From an uncultured Clostridia bacterium (GTDB lineage Bacteria > Bacillota > Clostridia > Christensenellales > UBA1242): 64,000 bases of DNA. Position numbers and translations under genes: made by a program. The stretch is from positions 62,001 to 126,000 of the forward strand of contig CAKVMD010000001.1 of NCBI GenBank assembly GCA_934771475.1. Reading direction: 5' to 3'. Below the pieces are notes generated by a model. It was not told the origin of the DNA and did no database searches. It worked only from the letters and a program-made list of their open reading frames with translations. Each line of letters begins with the position of its first letter. Within the stretch, counting starts at the first letter, position 1. Positions 1 through 8,821 of this stretch are shown here, piece by piece.

Positions 1-327
1 GAAAAATGGGAGAAAAACGGAGTCAAAGGGGCGGACAGAGGTCTTAGGCTGTGCAATAATTCTGAAAAAGTATGTTCTTTTTGCGCAGATGTCGTTGGAG
101 ATATTTGTAGCACGCTTTGTGGAGCGGGAGGCGCTGCAATCGTGGCAATGACTACCCAAAATCTGCAACAAAACCGCCATATTATTTTAATTTCAATAAT
201 TGTATCAGCTTTAATTGCGGGATTAACTGTATTTTTTAAGGCAATCATGAAAGAAAGAGCAATGAAGAAATCTAACAAGATTCTTCTAAAACTAGGTAGA
301 TTATTAAATTTTTTCACAAAGTTATAA
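1..327 (+). CDS. C-terminal part of an unidentified membrane protein
   Basis: The frame is open from the first base of the window to the TAA at 325-327, so this is the last 108 residues of a gene that begins upstream. The visible part has a Cys-containing stretch (CNNS, then CSFC), a small-residue-rich hydrophobic segment (VVGDICSTLCGAGGAAIV) and a second hydrophobic segment around residues 60-82 (IILISIIVSALIAGLTVFF), followed by a basic tail. This suggests two membrane helices with a cytoplasmic positive end. I do not recognise the family. An internal ATG at 142 would leave only 61 residues and split the first hydrophobic segment, so it is unlikely to be the true start. Confidence 0.6.
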   Translation, partial: EKWEKNGVKGADRGLRLCNNSEKVCSFCADVVGDICSTLCGAGGAAIVAMTTQNLQQNRHIILISIIVSALIAGLTVFFKAIMKERAMKKSNKILLKLGRLLNFFTKL

Positions 328-344
328 AAATTCAATTAAAATAG

Positions 345-373
345 TTGACAATGGTCTTAATATATGCTAATAT
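345..373 (+). promoter_or_regulatory. Promoter of the infC-rpmI-rplT operon
   Basis: A TTGACA box at 345-350 and a TAATAT box at 368-373 are separated by 17 bases, an almost ideal vegetative sigma-A promoter. It predicts a transcription start near 380, just ahead of the structured leader. Confidence 0.85.
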
Positions 374-379
374 ATACGC

Positions 380-497
380 GTATGAAAGCAGAAGTCCCAC
401 TTCTCACCATTCAGCAAGGGCTAGATTGGTAATAACTTAATTTGTTTTAAAGTAAGTTTTTTGGTGGAGATTTTTGTTTCCACCAAATTTTTTATTA
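380..497 (+). promoter_or_regulatory. Probable L20-type autoregulatory leader with intrinsic terminator
   Basis: The roughly 115-base untranslated leader of infC starts with a small hairpin (AGAAGT, loop CCC, ACTTCT at about 392-406). It ends in an intrinsic terminator whose arms TTTGGTGGA and TCCACCAAA lie at about 460-487 and are followed by a T run. Position, length and the terminator just before infC match the L20 leader of Firmicutes. There, excess ribosomal protein L20 binds a mimic of its rRNA site and favours termination. The architecture is seen in the sequence; the L20 assignment is inferred from the operon content. Confidence 0.65.
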
Positions 498-513
498 AAA
501 GGGGATTATAACA

Positions 514-1029
514 ATTTTTAAGGAACTTTTAATCAACGAACAAATTTCTGCTCAGGAAGTTCGTTTAATTGGAGAAAATGGAGAACAACTTGGTGTTGTT
601 TCGAGAGCAGAGGCACTTGCAAAGGCTGAGGAAGCAGGGCTTGACCTTGTCCTTATGTCAGCAGGAAGCGTGCCACCAGTTTGCAAAATCTTAAATTATG
701 GTAAATTTAAGTATGATGCACTTAAAAAGGATAAAGAAATTAAGAAATCTCAAAAAATCATTGAAACCAAAGAAGTAAGACTTTCTATGACTATTGATGA
801 ACATGACATTCTTTATCGTGTTTCAAGTGCCACAAAATTCCTCAAAGATGGAGACAAGGTTAAAGTTTCACTCAAAATGAGGGGAAGAGAACAAGCTTAT
901 GTCAAGAAAGGTATTGAAATTGTTAAAGATTTCTGCGCAAGACTCGACGAAGTTGGACAACTGGAAAAAGAACCTGAACTTGTTGGGAAAAATATCTTTG
1001 TTGTTATAAGCCCAAAAAAGACAAAATAA
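514..1029 (+). CDS. infC: Translation initiation factor IF-3, AUU start
   Basis: IF-3 binds the 30S subunit and checks start-codon and initiator-tRNA pairing. Starting at the ATT at 514 gives 171 residues, normal for the family. The N-terminal domain (LLINEQISAQEVRLIG, then GVVSRAEALAKAE) and the C-terminal domain (KEVRLSMTIDEHDI) are complete. The first in-frame ATG, at 655, lies deep inside the N domain and would remove most of it. The ribosome binding site AAAAGGGG at 497-504 sits nine bases before the ATT. infC starting with AUU is a known way for IF-3 to limit its own synthesis. It is the first gene of the operon with rpmI and rplT. Confidence 0.95.
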   Translation: MFKELLINEQISAQEVRLIGENGEQLGVVSRAEALAKAEEAGLDLVLMSAGSVPPVCKILNYGKFKYDALKKDKEIKKSQKIIETKEVRLSMTIDEHDILYRVSSATKFLKDGDKVKVSLKMRGREQAYVKKGIEIVKDFCARLDEVGQLEKEPELVGKNIFVVISPKKTK

Positions 1030-1041
1030 AGGAGAAAAATT

Positions 1042-1236
1042 ATGCCAAAACAAAAAACACACAGTGGGTGCAAAAAGCGTTTCCATGTAACAGCAAACGG
1101 AAAAATTAAGTTTGCTAGACCTGGTAAGGGACACTTCCTTACAAAGAAATCACAATCAGTAAAGAAAAAACTTAGAAAGGGATCTTACATTTCTGGTAAA
1201 AATGCACAGAACATTAAGACTCTTCTTGCTAAATAG
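1042..1236 (+). CDS. rpmI: 50S ribosomal protein L35
   Basis: A 64-residue, very basic protein of standard length for bL35, with the family start MPKQKTHSGCKKRF and the motif RPGKGHFLTKKS. It is a small component of the large ribosomal subunit. It lies 12 bases after infC with its own AAAGGAG ribosome binding site, and 11 bases before rplT, in the conserved infC-rpmI-rplT order. The whole operon is expected to respond to the leader upstream of infC. Confidence 0.98.
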   Translation: MPKQKTHSGCKKRFHVTANGKIKFARPGKGHFLTKKSQSVKKKLRKGSYISGKNAQNIKTLLAK

Positions 1237-1247
1237 GAGGCCAAATC

Positions 1248-1589
1248 ATGAGAATTAAGAGAGCAGTTAACGCAGTTAAAAAGCGTCGTTCTATCCTTAA
1301 AAGTGCAAAAGGATACAGAGGAGCAAAGTCTAAACTTTATAGAACAGCAAGAGAGCAAGTAATGAAGAGCGGACAATACGCTTATATTGGCCGTAAAGCA
1401 AAGAAAAGAAATTTCAGAGCACTTTGGATCACAAGAATTAATGCTGGATGCAGAGAAAACGGAATTTCTTATTCAAAATTCATTGCTGGACTTAAAAACA
1501 AAGGTATTGACCTTAACAGAAAAGTTCTTGCAGATATGGCAGTTAGAGAGCCTGAAACTTTTGCAGCACTTGTAGGACAGGTTAAATAA
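1248..1589 (+). CDS. rplT: 50S ribosomal protein L20
   Basis: A 113-residue bL20, a few residues shorter than the usual 117-119. It starts MRIKRAVNAVKKRRSILKSA and contains the conserved AYIGRKAKKRNFRALWITRINAG. L20 binds 23S rRNA early in 50S assembly, and in Firmicutes it represses its own operon by binding the infC leader, which fits the leader annotated here at 380-497. AGGAGG at about 1236 is a strong ribosome binding site. Confidence 0.98.
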   Translation: MRIKRAVNAVKKRRSILKSAKGYRGAKSKLYRTAREQVMKSGQYAYIGRKAKKRNFRALWITRINAGCRENGISYSKFIAGLKNKGIDLNRKVLADMAVREPETFAALVGQVK

Positions 1590-1591
1590 TA

Positions 1592-2317
1592 ATGCTTGTT
1601 AAAGCATCAACATCTTTAATTAAAGACTTAAAAAAGCAAAAACGAGAAAATAGTTCTTTGCTTTTTTTGGATAACTTTAAAATTATAAAAGATGCCATAA
1701 AAGCGGGGCTTAAACCTCGCTATATTTTGGTGAGTGATGAAAGCCTAAATATCTGGGAAGATGAGGTTGTGTATAAAGTTGACAGACAGACAATCGAGCA
1801 ACTTTCTGACAGTAAAACACCGCAAGGTGTAGTTTGTATATTAGACTACCTACAACATATTGTGGGGCGACCTAAAACAAACTTCTTAGTTGTTGATTCA
1901 CTTCAAGACCCCGGCAATGTTGGAACACTTATAAGAACAGCAACTGCGTGCGGTTTTGAATATGTGTACCTCCTTGACAGTGTTAAAGTTACAAATCCAA
2001 AATTGGTTCGAAGTAGCGTAGGCACTATTTTTCAAAGTAAAATCATTTCAATGACAAAGAATAAATTTTGTAAGTACGCAGAACAGTGGAAACTAAACCT
2101 AGTTATGGCAGATATGGAAGGCGACAATATATTTACAAGCAAATTTAAAGGAATTGTGGGCGTTGTCGTTGGCAATGAGGGACAGGGCGTTTGCGACCAA
2201 ATTGCTCGACTTTGTTCAAAAACGGTTAGAATTCCTATGCGTGAAGGTGTGGAGAGTTTAAATGCTTCAATTTCTGGTGCTATAATAATGTATGAAATTG
2301 CCAAAAATAACCTTTAA
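1592..2317 (+). CDS. TrmH/SpoU-family RNA 2'-O-ribose methyltransferase
   Basis: A 241-residue SPOUT-class methyltransferase that would transfer a methyl group from S-adenosylmethionine to a ribose 2'-OH in rRNA or tRNA. The N-terminal substrate-binding part is followed by the catalytic motifs: LVVDSLQDPGNVGTLIRTA (motif 1), GVVVGNEGQGV (motif 2) and IPMREGVESLNASISGAII (motif 3). The start is two bases after the rplT stop, which suggests translational coupling. A methyltransferase of this type following rplT is common in Firmicutes. The exact RNA target cannot be read from the sequence. Confidence 0.92.
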   Translation: MLVKASTSLIKDLKKQKRENSSLLFLDNFKIIKDAIKAGLKPRYILVSDESLNIWEDEVVYKVDRQTIEQLSDSKTPQGVVCILDYLQHIVGRPKTNFLVVDSLQDPGNVGTLIRTATACGFEYVYLLDSVKVTNPKLVRSSVGTIFQSKIISMTKNKFCKYAEQWKLNLVMADMEGDNIFTSKFKGIVGVVVGNEGQGVCDQIARLCSKTVRIPMREGVESLNASISGAIIMYEIAKNNL

Positions 2318-2344
2318 TTTAATTTGTTAAGTAGAGTAAAACTA

Positions 2345-2373
2345 TTGACAAGATTGCATAAAAAAAATATAAT
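2345..2373 (+). promoter_or_regulatory. Consensus promoter of yebC
   Basis: A perfect TTGACA at 2345-2350 and a perfect TATAAT at 2368-2373 are separated by 17 bases, so this is a full-consensus sigma-A promoter. The start of transcription would be near 2380, about 37 bases before the yebC ATG. Confidence 0.88.
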
Positions 2374-2416
2374 AAAAGTGATATAGAGATAGTTATGAAT
2401 TTTAAGAGGAGATAAT

Positions 2417-3154
2417 ATGTCAGGACATTCTAAATGGCACAATATACAAGCAAGAAAGGGTAAAAGCGATGCTGCAAGAGGCAAAATATTCACAAAAATC
2501 GGGCGTGAAATTGCAGTAGTCGTAAAAAATGGCGGGGCAGACCCTGTTTCAAACCCAAGACTTAAAGATGTTATTCAAAAAGCAAAACAAAGCAATATGC
2601 CAAACGATACAATAGAGAGAAGTATTAAGAAAGCAGCTGGCGAAATGGGAAATGTAAACTATGAAAGTTGCACTTATGAGGGATACGGACAAGGCGGTTC
2701 AGCAGTTATCGTAGAATGCCTTACGGATAATAAAAATCGTACCGCTGGCGATGTTCGTCATGCTTTTGATAAATTTGGAGGGGCACTCGGCTCAAATGGT
2801 TGCGTGAGTTACTTATTCCAAAGAAAGGGAGTTGTAACTGTTGAAAAAACTGACACCCTTGACGGAGACGAACTTATGCTTACCGCTCTTGATAGTGGAG
2901 CAAACGATGTCGTTGAATATGATGATTGCTACGAAATAATAACTAATCCAAACGAACATTCAATCGTGGAGGAAGCGCTTACAAAGGCTGGATATAGTGT
3001 AATATCTGCTGAAACAACCCTTGTTGCTGATAGTTATATTGACCTTGATGAAGAAAAAGTTGTTAAATTTAACAGAATGATTGAAACACTTGAAGACCTT
3101 GATGACGTCCAAGAGGTTTATCATAATGTTAATCTTCCAGAAGACGAAGAATAA
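2417..3154 (+). CDS. yebC: YebC/PmpR family protein
   Basis: A 245-residue protein of typical length with the family N-terminus [20 protein letters not shown] and the conserved [17 protein letters not shown]. Members are described as DNA-binding regulators (PmpR), and recent work on the family points to a ribosome-associated role in relieving stalling at proline stretches; which role applies here is unknown. In many bacteria yebC sits just upstream of ruvC and ruvAB, as here. It has its own strong promoter and an AGAGGAG ribosome binding site. Confidence 0.95.
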   Translation: MSGHSKWHNIQARKGKSDAARGKIFTKIGREIAVVVKNGGADPVSNPRLKDVIQKAKQSNMPNDTIERSIKKAAGEMGNVNYESCTYEGYGQGGSAVIVECLTDNKNRTAGDVRHAFDKFGGALGSNGCVSYLFQRKGVVTVEKTDTLDGDELMLTALDSGANDVVEYDDCYEIITNPNEHSIVEEALTKAGYSVISAETTLVADSYIDLDEEKVVKFNRMIETLEDLDDVQEVYHNVNLPEDEE

Positions 3155-3169
3155 AGTAAAAATTCAATA

Positions 3170-3217
3170 ATTTCTTTATTCCAGAAAAAAGGTTTCTTGA
3201 ATAAGAAAGTTTAAAGA
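3170..3217 (+). terminator. Possible terminator after yebC
   Basis: TTTCTTTATTC (about 3170-3180) can pair with GAATAAGAAA (about 3199-3208) with one bulged T. There is no clean T run afterwards, so termination is only possible. Confidence 0.35.
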
Positions 3218-3337
3218 TTCTAATCGTTTTTTTGAGATAGACAAATAAAATCATTAATCTTATGTAAATAAGTATTTATAAATTTTTGTATAAAGAACTT
3301 GCAGATGAAGATTATATGTTTACAAAGGAGAGCAACC

Positions 3338-3613
3338 ATGAAAAGGAACTGGGCTGAAAAGTTTGATGAAGAGCAAGACGAACTTGCTGAAAGAATTGCA
3401 AGAAACAGAGAGATAACTAGACTTGCAGAAGAAGAAAAGGCTAGAAGAGAAGCCGAGGAAAGGGCAAAAAGAGATGCTGAGGCACAAAAGAAGGCTGAAA
3501 CATCAACAGACGAGGCTTTACCACGCCAAGTAGGGTGGATTAGACCTGATGAAAAGGTTGGTACTTTTACTGAAAACTATTCATTTTTTGATGATGAAAC
3601 TGAACGCGAATAA
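3338..3613 (+). CDS. Small highly charged helical protein, unrecognised
   Basis: A 91-residue protein starting at the ATG at 3338, where AAAGGAG at 3324-3330 gives good spacing; an in-frame upstream ATG at 3299 lacks such a site. Residues 1-55 are a dense Glu/Arg/Lys/Ala region (DELAERIARN, EEEKARREAEERAKRDAEA) predicted to be one long helix or coiled coil. The C-terminal third (PRQVGWIRPDEKVGTFTENYSFFDDETERE) is different in character and could be a binding tail. No function can be assigned. A terminator overlaps the stop codon, which supports a real single-gene transcript. Confidence 0.6.
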   Translation: MKRNWAEKFDEEQDELAERIARNREITRLAEEEKARREAEERAKRDAEAQKKAETSTDEALPRQVGWIRPDEKVGTFTENYSFFDDETERE

Positions 3614-3630
3614 CTCCGCGTTCTTTTTTA
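3602..3630 (+). terminator. Intrinsic terminator overlapping the stop of the 91-residue gene
   Basis: The arms GAACGCG (3602-3608) and CGCGTTC (3617-3623) enclose an eight-base loop and are followed by six T. The TAA stop lies in the loop, a compact gene-end arrangement. Confidence 0.85.
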
Positions 3631-3694
3631 TTATTTTATGTGCATGGCTTTTAAATTTAAGTTAAATAAAATGGTTTTCTAGTTATTGGTAGAC

Positions 3695-3717
3695 AAATTT
3701 AAATTTAAATTTAAATT
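3695..3717. repeat. AAATTT tandem hexamer, nearly four units
   Basis: The hexamer AAATTT repeats without interruption from 3695 to 3717. It is itself palindromic. It lies in the 272-base spacer before ruvC, where I see no gene; related TTTAAATTTAA sequence occurs about 45 bases upstream. Confidence 0.8.
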
Positions 3718-3850
3718 CTTATTTAACAAGCGCTTTTCATCCTTTTATTTTTTAAATTGAAGCGGCGCATACTAATTCATTATTTTAAAAACAATAAATA
3801 GTTGAATACTATTTGCAGATGCAATTAAACCTATTTTTTATTATAATAAG

Positions 3851-3879
3851 TTGACTATTTGCGAGCAAAATGGTAAAAT
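3851..3879 (+). promoter_or_regulatory. ruvC promoter placing the start of transcription at the start codon
   Basis: TTGACT at 3851-3856 and TAAAAT at 3874-3879 are spaced by 17 bases. The ATG of ruvC begins seven bases after the -10 box, so the predicted transcript starts at or within a base of the ATG. Confidence 0.8.
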
Positions 3880-3885
3880 CAAACT

Positions 3886-4374
3886 ATGATTATTTTAGGA
3901 ATAGACCCAGGATATGCTATTGTCGGGTACGGAATTATAGATACTAATAAGCCAAACATGGTCATCGACTATGGTGCAATCACAACGCCAAAAGAAGATA
4001 CCATGCCAGTTAGGCTGGAAGCAATCGATTCAAGTTTAAAATATCTTTTTGATAAGTATAAACCTGATGTGGTCGCAATAGAGGAACTTTTCTATTTTAA
4101 AAACCAAAAAACCGTAATTCCAGTTGCTGAGGCAAGGGGGGTAATAGTTCTTGCATGCCAAAAATATTGTGGGAACATATATGAATATACTCCACTTCAA
4201 ATTAAACAAGCATTGACTGGACAAGGCAGGGCCGAAAAAGCACAAGTACAATATATGGTTAAAGCCATTTTAGGGCTAAATGCTATTCCAAAACCTGACG
4301 ATGCCGCAGATGCACTTGCTGTTGCTATTTGCCATAGTCAAACAAGTCCATCTTTAAATAATAATAGAGCCTGA
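3886..4374 (+). CDS. ruvC: Crossover junction endodeoxyribonuclease RuvC
   Basis: RuvC is the Holliday-junction resolvase that cuts two strands of a RuvAB-bound junction. The protein has 162 residues, normal length. The acidic catalytic residues are present in ILGIDPG (Asp7), VAIEELFYFKNQ (Glu), and the C-terminal KPDDAADALAVAICH (Asp pair). The family start MxILGIDPG fixes the initiation codon at 3886, yet no Shine-Dalgarno sequence precedes it and the promoter -10 box ends six bases upstream, so the mRNA looks leaderless. ruvAB follows 76 bases downstream. Confidence 0.96.
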   Translation: MIILGIDPGYAIVGYGIIDTNKPNMVIDYGAITTPKEDTMPVRLEAIDSSLKYLFDKYKPDVVAIEELFYFKNQKTVIPVAEARGVIVLACQKYCGNIYEYTPLQIKQALTGQGRAEKAQVQYMVKAILGLNAIPKPDDAADALAVAICHSQTSPSLNNNRA

Positions 4375-4450
4375 ATACAATTCTCATGCTTCTTAAAATT
4401 GCTAAAAATATTTAAAATAAAAATTGTAACCAAGTTTAAAAGGGAAAAAT

Positions 4451-5044
4451 ATGATTTCATTTTTAATAGGAATAATCGAAGAAAAACAGGAAAATTTGCT
4501 GGTGTTGAATGTAAATGGGGTGGGGTATGAACTTACTGTATCTTCCAATACATTGAGCGCTTTGCCAATGGAGGGTGAAACCGTAAAAGTTTTAACCTAT
4601 ATGGCTGTAAGAGAAGACGGCGTATATTTATTTGGTTTTTCATCCAAAGAAGAGCGTGATTTATTTTACAAACTCATTTCTGTAAGTGGAATAGGTCCTA
4701 AAATGGCAATTTCTATACTTTCTGGTCTTTCATTAAGCGACCTCGTAATGGCAATAATAAACCAAGACCATAAACTTCTTTCAAAAATTAAAGGTCTTGG
4801 TAAAAAAACAGCAGAAAGAATTTGCCTCGAATTAAAAGATAAGCTGTCAATTACGGGTGAGAGCGCGGATAGTGTTTCTTTTGGCACAGATTATAATGAA
4901 GATGCTGTCCAAATGGCAACTGACACATTGATAAGTCTTGGAATTAACAAAAACGATGCCTACATGCTTGCGCGAGCAAATGCAACCGCACAGTCAACGG
5001 CAGAAGAAATTATTTCAAAGTCATTAAGGGGGTATAGAGGGTAA
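4451..5044 (+). CDS. ruvA: Holliday junction helicase subunit RuvA
   Basis: A 197-residue RuvA, the tetrameric junction-binding subunit that directs RuvB. It shows the N-terminal OB-fold ([12 protein letters not shown]), a middle region with helix-hairpin-helix motifs ([19 protein letters not shown] and [19 protein letters not shown]), and a C-terminal RuvB-binding helical domain. An AAAAGGGA ribosome binding site precedes the ATG. The stop codon overlaps the ruvB start (TAATG), indicating coupled translation. Confidence 0.97.
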   Translation: MISFLIGIIEEKQENLLVLNVNGVGYELTVSSNTLSALPMEGETVKVLTYMAVREDGVYLFGFSSKEERDLFYKLISVSGIGPKMAISILSGLSLSDLVMAIINQDHKLLSKIKGLGKKTAERICLELKDKLSITGESADSVSFGTDYNEDAVQMATDTLISLGINKNDAYMLARANATAQSTAEEIISKSLRGYRG

Positions 5045-6060
5045 TGGAAGAACTTGACAACAGATTTATAACAAGCACCAAAAATTTAACTGATGCCGAA
5101 ATCGAAAACTCTTTACGACCTACTACAATGGACCAATATATAGGGCAAAGCAAGGTTAAAGAAGCGCTGTCTGTGTATATTAAGGCAGCAAAAACTAGAA
5201 AAGAAAGCCTTGACCATGTTCTTTTATATGGACCTCCTGGGCTTGGGAAAACTACACTTTCGCACATTATTGCAAACGAACTTGGTAGTCAATTTAAGGT
5301 TACGTCTGGGCCAGCAATCGAACACGCAGCCGACCTTGCCGCAATACTTACTAATCTTAATGAAAATGATGTGTTATTTATTGATGAAATTCACAGATTA
5401 AACAAAACAGTAGAAGAAATTCTTTATCCTGCGATGGAAGATTTTGCATTAGATTTTATAGTTGGCAAAGGTCCATCTGCAAGAAATATGCGTTTAAAAA
5501 TAAAACCTTTTACGCTTATCGGAGCAACTACTAGGGCGGGTATGCTCACGAACCCACTTCGCGACAGATTTGGTGTTATATGTAGACTTGAACTTTACAC
5601 AACAGAAGATTTGCAAATAATAATCAATCGTTCTGCCAGCATATTAGGAATAAAAATTGACGAAGATGCCAGCAAGGAAATTGCGATGCGTTCACGCGGG
5701 ACACCTAGAATTGCCAATCGTTTGTTAAAAAGAGTTAGAGATTATGCGCAAGTTTTAGGAGAAGGGCATATAACCAAGCAAATAGCAGATAAAACTTTGC
5801 AAATAATGGAAATTGATGACTTAGGATTGGACACAATAGATAGAAAAATAATGCTTTCCATCATCAATAAGTTTGGCGGGGGCCCAGTAGGACTCGATAC
5901 CTTGGCAGCAACAATAAGTGAAGATGCAACTACCATTGAAGATGTATATGAACCTTATCTTCTTCAACTGGGTTTTATTTCAAGAACCCCAAGAGGTCGT
6001 ATTGCTCTTGAACCTGCTTATAAACATTTTGGGATAGCTTATCCCGGCACCAAAGCATAA
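5044..6060 (+). CDS. ruvB: Holliday junction branch-migration ATPase RuvB
   Basis: A 338-residue AAA+ motor that drives branch migration with RuvA. Walker A is GPPGLGKTT (about residues 63-71), Walker B is LFIDEIHRL, sensor 1 lies in [10 protein letters not shown], and the arginine-finger region is LRDRFG. The C-terminal winged helix includes [11 protein letters not shown]. The start overlaps the ruvA stop by one base. Length and motifs are fully normal. Confidence 0.98.
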   Translation: MEELDNRFITSTKNLTDAEIENSLRPTTMDQYIGQSKVKEALSVYIKAAKTRKESLDHVLLYGPPGLGKTTLSHIIANELGSQFKVTSGPAIEHAADLAAILTNLNENDVLFIDEIHRLNKTVEEILYPAMEDFALDFIVGKGPSARNMRLKIKPFTLIGATTRAGMLTNPLRDRFGVICRLELYTTEDLQIIINRSASILGIKIDEDASKEIAMRSRGTPRIANRLLKRVRDYAQVLGEGHITKQIADKTLQIMEIDDLGLDTIDRKIMLSIINKFGGGPVGLDTLAATISEDATTIEDVYEPYLLQLGFISRTPRGRIALEPAYKHFGIAYPGTKA

Positions 6061-6096
6061 TAATATAAATAAAAAATAAAACTAATATTTAACTTA

Positions 6097-6118
6097 GAAC
6101 CAATTTCTTCTTTGGTTC
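6097..6118 (+). terminator. Hairpin after ruvB, weak terminator
   Basis: GAACCAA (6097-6103) pairs with TTGGTTC (6112-6118). It is followed by AAAATC rather than a T run, so it is more likely an mRNA 3' stabilising hairpin than a strong terminator. Confidence 0.4.
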
Positions 6119-6244
6119 AAAATCATTAATAACATTGATAACATTTTTTGAGACACGATTAGATTTAATTGTTAAATCAATTTTATCGATGAAATATGGT
6201 GGTCTCCATGGAATTGGACTGTTTTTCCAATTAAAAGGATAGTT

Positions 6245-7291
6245 ATGACTAATATTGAAAATAAAGATTTATTCAAAAAGAGTAGTTATTTTTATGAATT
6301 ACCGGAGGAACTTATTGCTCAAACTCCTGTTGAGCCCAGAGATTCTTCTAGACTACTCGTATACAATAGAAAAGATGACACGATTTGCCACAAGCATTTC
6401 TACGACATTATAGATTTTTTAAATAAAGGCGATGTACTCGTGGTAAATAATACTCGCGTTCTTCCTGCACGACTTTACGGATTTAAAGAAACAGGCGCCA
6501 AAATCGAAATTTTGCTGCAAAAACGCATAGATTTAACAACATGGGAAGTTATTGCGCGACCATTTAAAAGACTTGATGTAGGGACAAAGGTTGTGTTCAG
6601 CGAACAATTATCTTGCACAATTCTTGAAAAGGGGACTTATGGCGGTTGCAAAGTAAAGTTTGATTATGAGGGAGTTTTTGAACACAGATTAAGTGAAGTT
6701 GGGCAAATGCCATTGCCTCCATATATCCATGAAAAACTTAAAGATAAAGAGCGCTATCAAACTGTTTACTCCAAAGTAGAGGGCTCTTCTGCCGCGCCAA
6801 CAGCAGGCCTACATTTCACACCACAACTTTTAGAGAAAATAAAAGAAAAGGGAGTGCAAATTGTTGAAGTGCTACTTCATGTAGGTTTAGGAACTTTTCG
6901 TCCCGTAAAAGAGGAAAATATATTGGCGCATGAAATGCACAGTGAGTATATTGAACTTTCTCAGGAAAACGCAGACATATTAAACAAAGCAAAAGAAGAG
7001 GGTAGAAGGATTATCGCGGTTGGGACAACCAGTGTTCGAGTTCTTGAAAGTTGTGCCAGTGAAGACGGCAAACTCATTCCACAAAAAACAAACACTCAAA
7101 TATTTATATACCCATCTTATAAATTCAAAGTAGTCGATGCGCTTATAACCAATTTTCACCTTCCAGAAAGCACATTAATAATGCTGGTTTCAGCCTTTGC
7201 TGGCTATGACCAAACAATAAGTGTATACAAAATTGCAGTAAAAGAAAAGTATAGATTTTTCTCATTTGGTGATGCAATGTTTATAGAATAA
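6245..7291 (+). CDS. queA: S-adenosylmethionine:tRNA ribosyltransferase-isomerase QueA
   Basis: QueA transfers and isomerises the ribosyl part of S-adenosylmethionine onto 7-aminomethyl-7-deazaguanine in tRNA, giving epoxyqueuosine. The protein has 348 residues, normal length. Recognisable blocks are YELPEELIAQTP, RDSSRLLVYNR, VLVVNNTRVLPARL, SSAAPTAGLHFT, HVGLGTFRPV and TNFHLPESTLIMLVSAFAG. The ATG follows AAAAGGAT. A small hairpin (AATTGG at 6212-6217, CCAATT at 6227-6232) ends just before the ribosome binding site and could affect translation. tgt, the preceding enzymatic step, is the next gene. Confidence 0.96.
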   Translation: MTNIENKDLFKKSSYFYELPEELIAQTPVEPRDSSRLLVYNRKDDTICHKHFYDIIDFLNKGDVLVVNNTRVLPARLYGFKETGAKIEILLQKRIDLTTWEVIARPFKRLDVGTKVVFSEQLSCTILEKGTYGGCKVKFDYEGVFEHRLSEVGQMPLPPYIHEKLKDKERYQTVYSKVEGSSAAPTAGLHFTPQLLEKIKEKGVQIVEVLLHVGLGTFRPVKEENILAHEMHSEYIELSQENADILNKAKEEGRRIIAVGTTSVRVLESCASEDGKLIPQKTNTQIFIYPSYKFKVVDALITNFHLPESTLIMLVSAFAGYDQTISVYKIAVKEKYRFFSFGDAMFIE

Positions 7292-7295
7292 TACT

Positions 7296-7334
7296 ATATG
7301 TTGTAGGTTGTATTTCATACAACTACGCACATAT
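7296..7334. repeat. Intergenic palindrome between queA and tgt
   Basis: An imperfect hairpin starts a few bases after the queA stop. ATATG and GTAGGTTGTAT on the left pair with ATACAACTAC and ACATAT on the right around a TTC loop. It resembles other intergenic palindromes in this window that contain TTGTAT/ATACAA or TATG/CATA arms. Confidence 0.55.
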
Positions 7335-7412
7335 TGTATTTCTATCTAATATCGTCAGCAAGTAGACGATTAAAGCCAACTGAAATTATAAATAATGAAG
7401 TTAAAACGATTT

Positions 7413-7448
7413 ACTGAAAGCAATAATCAAACTGAAAGAAATAATCAA
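7413..7448. repeat. Two tandem 18-base repeats upstream of tgt
   Basis: ACTGAAAGCAATAATCAA (7413-7430) is followed directly by the same sequence with one change, A for C at the ninth base (7431-7448). The pair lies about 60 bases before the tgt start, a position where a regulator could bind, but no factor can be named. Confidence 0.7.
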
Positions 7449-7492
7449 TTTGTTTTCTAAAATTATCTTATTTTAATTCAGACAAATATTAA

Positions 7493-8641
<1,149 letters not shown>

Positions 8642-8713
8642 TTTAAAATTTTCCTGTCAGCTTAATATTTTATAAATAGTTGAGCACATTTTCAGTGCTA
8701 GTTAATTAAAATA

Positions 8714-8745
8714 AGAGAATAAATTGGGTTTTTATTCTCTTTTTT
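8714..8745 (+). terminator. Intrinsic terminator of tgt
   Basis: Perfect 10-base arms AGAGAATAAA (8714-8723) and TTTATTCTCT (8731-8740), loop of seven bases, followed by TTTTT. Confidence 0.9.
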
Positions 8746-8755
8746 GTTGTTTTAT

Positions 8756-8784
8756 TTGACTTATTTTTGACCATAAGTTATACT
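8756..8784 (+). promoter_or_regulatory. rny promoter
   Basis: TTGACT (8756-8761), 17-base spacer, TATACT (8779-8784). The predicted transcription start is about 30 bases before the rny ATG. Confidence 0.8.
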
Positions 8785-8821
8785 AGATGTAGTGGTTTAA
8801 CCACTATTAAAAGGGGACAGA

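Noticed and set aside
655..1029. infC starting at the first ATG, 655.
   Set aside because: This removes most of the IF-3 N domain, which is encoded in frame upstream from an ATT with a good ribosome binding site.
6061..6244. A preQ1 riboswitch ahead of queA.
   Set aside because: The hairpins present do not show the preQ1 aptamer pattern, and the ribosome binding site hairpin is small.
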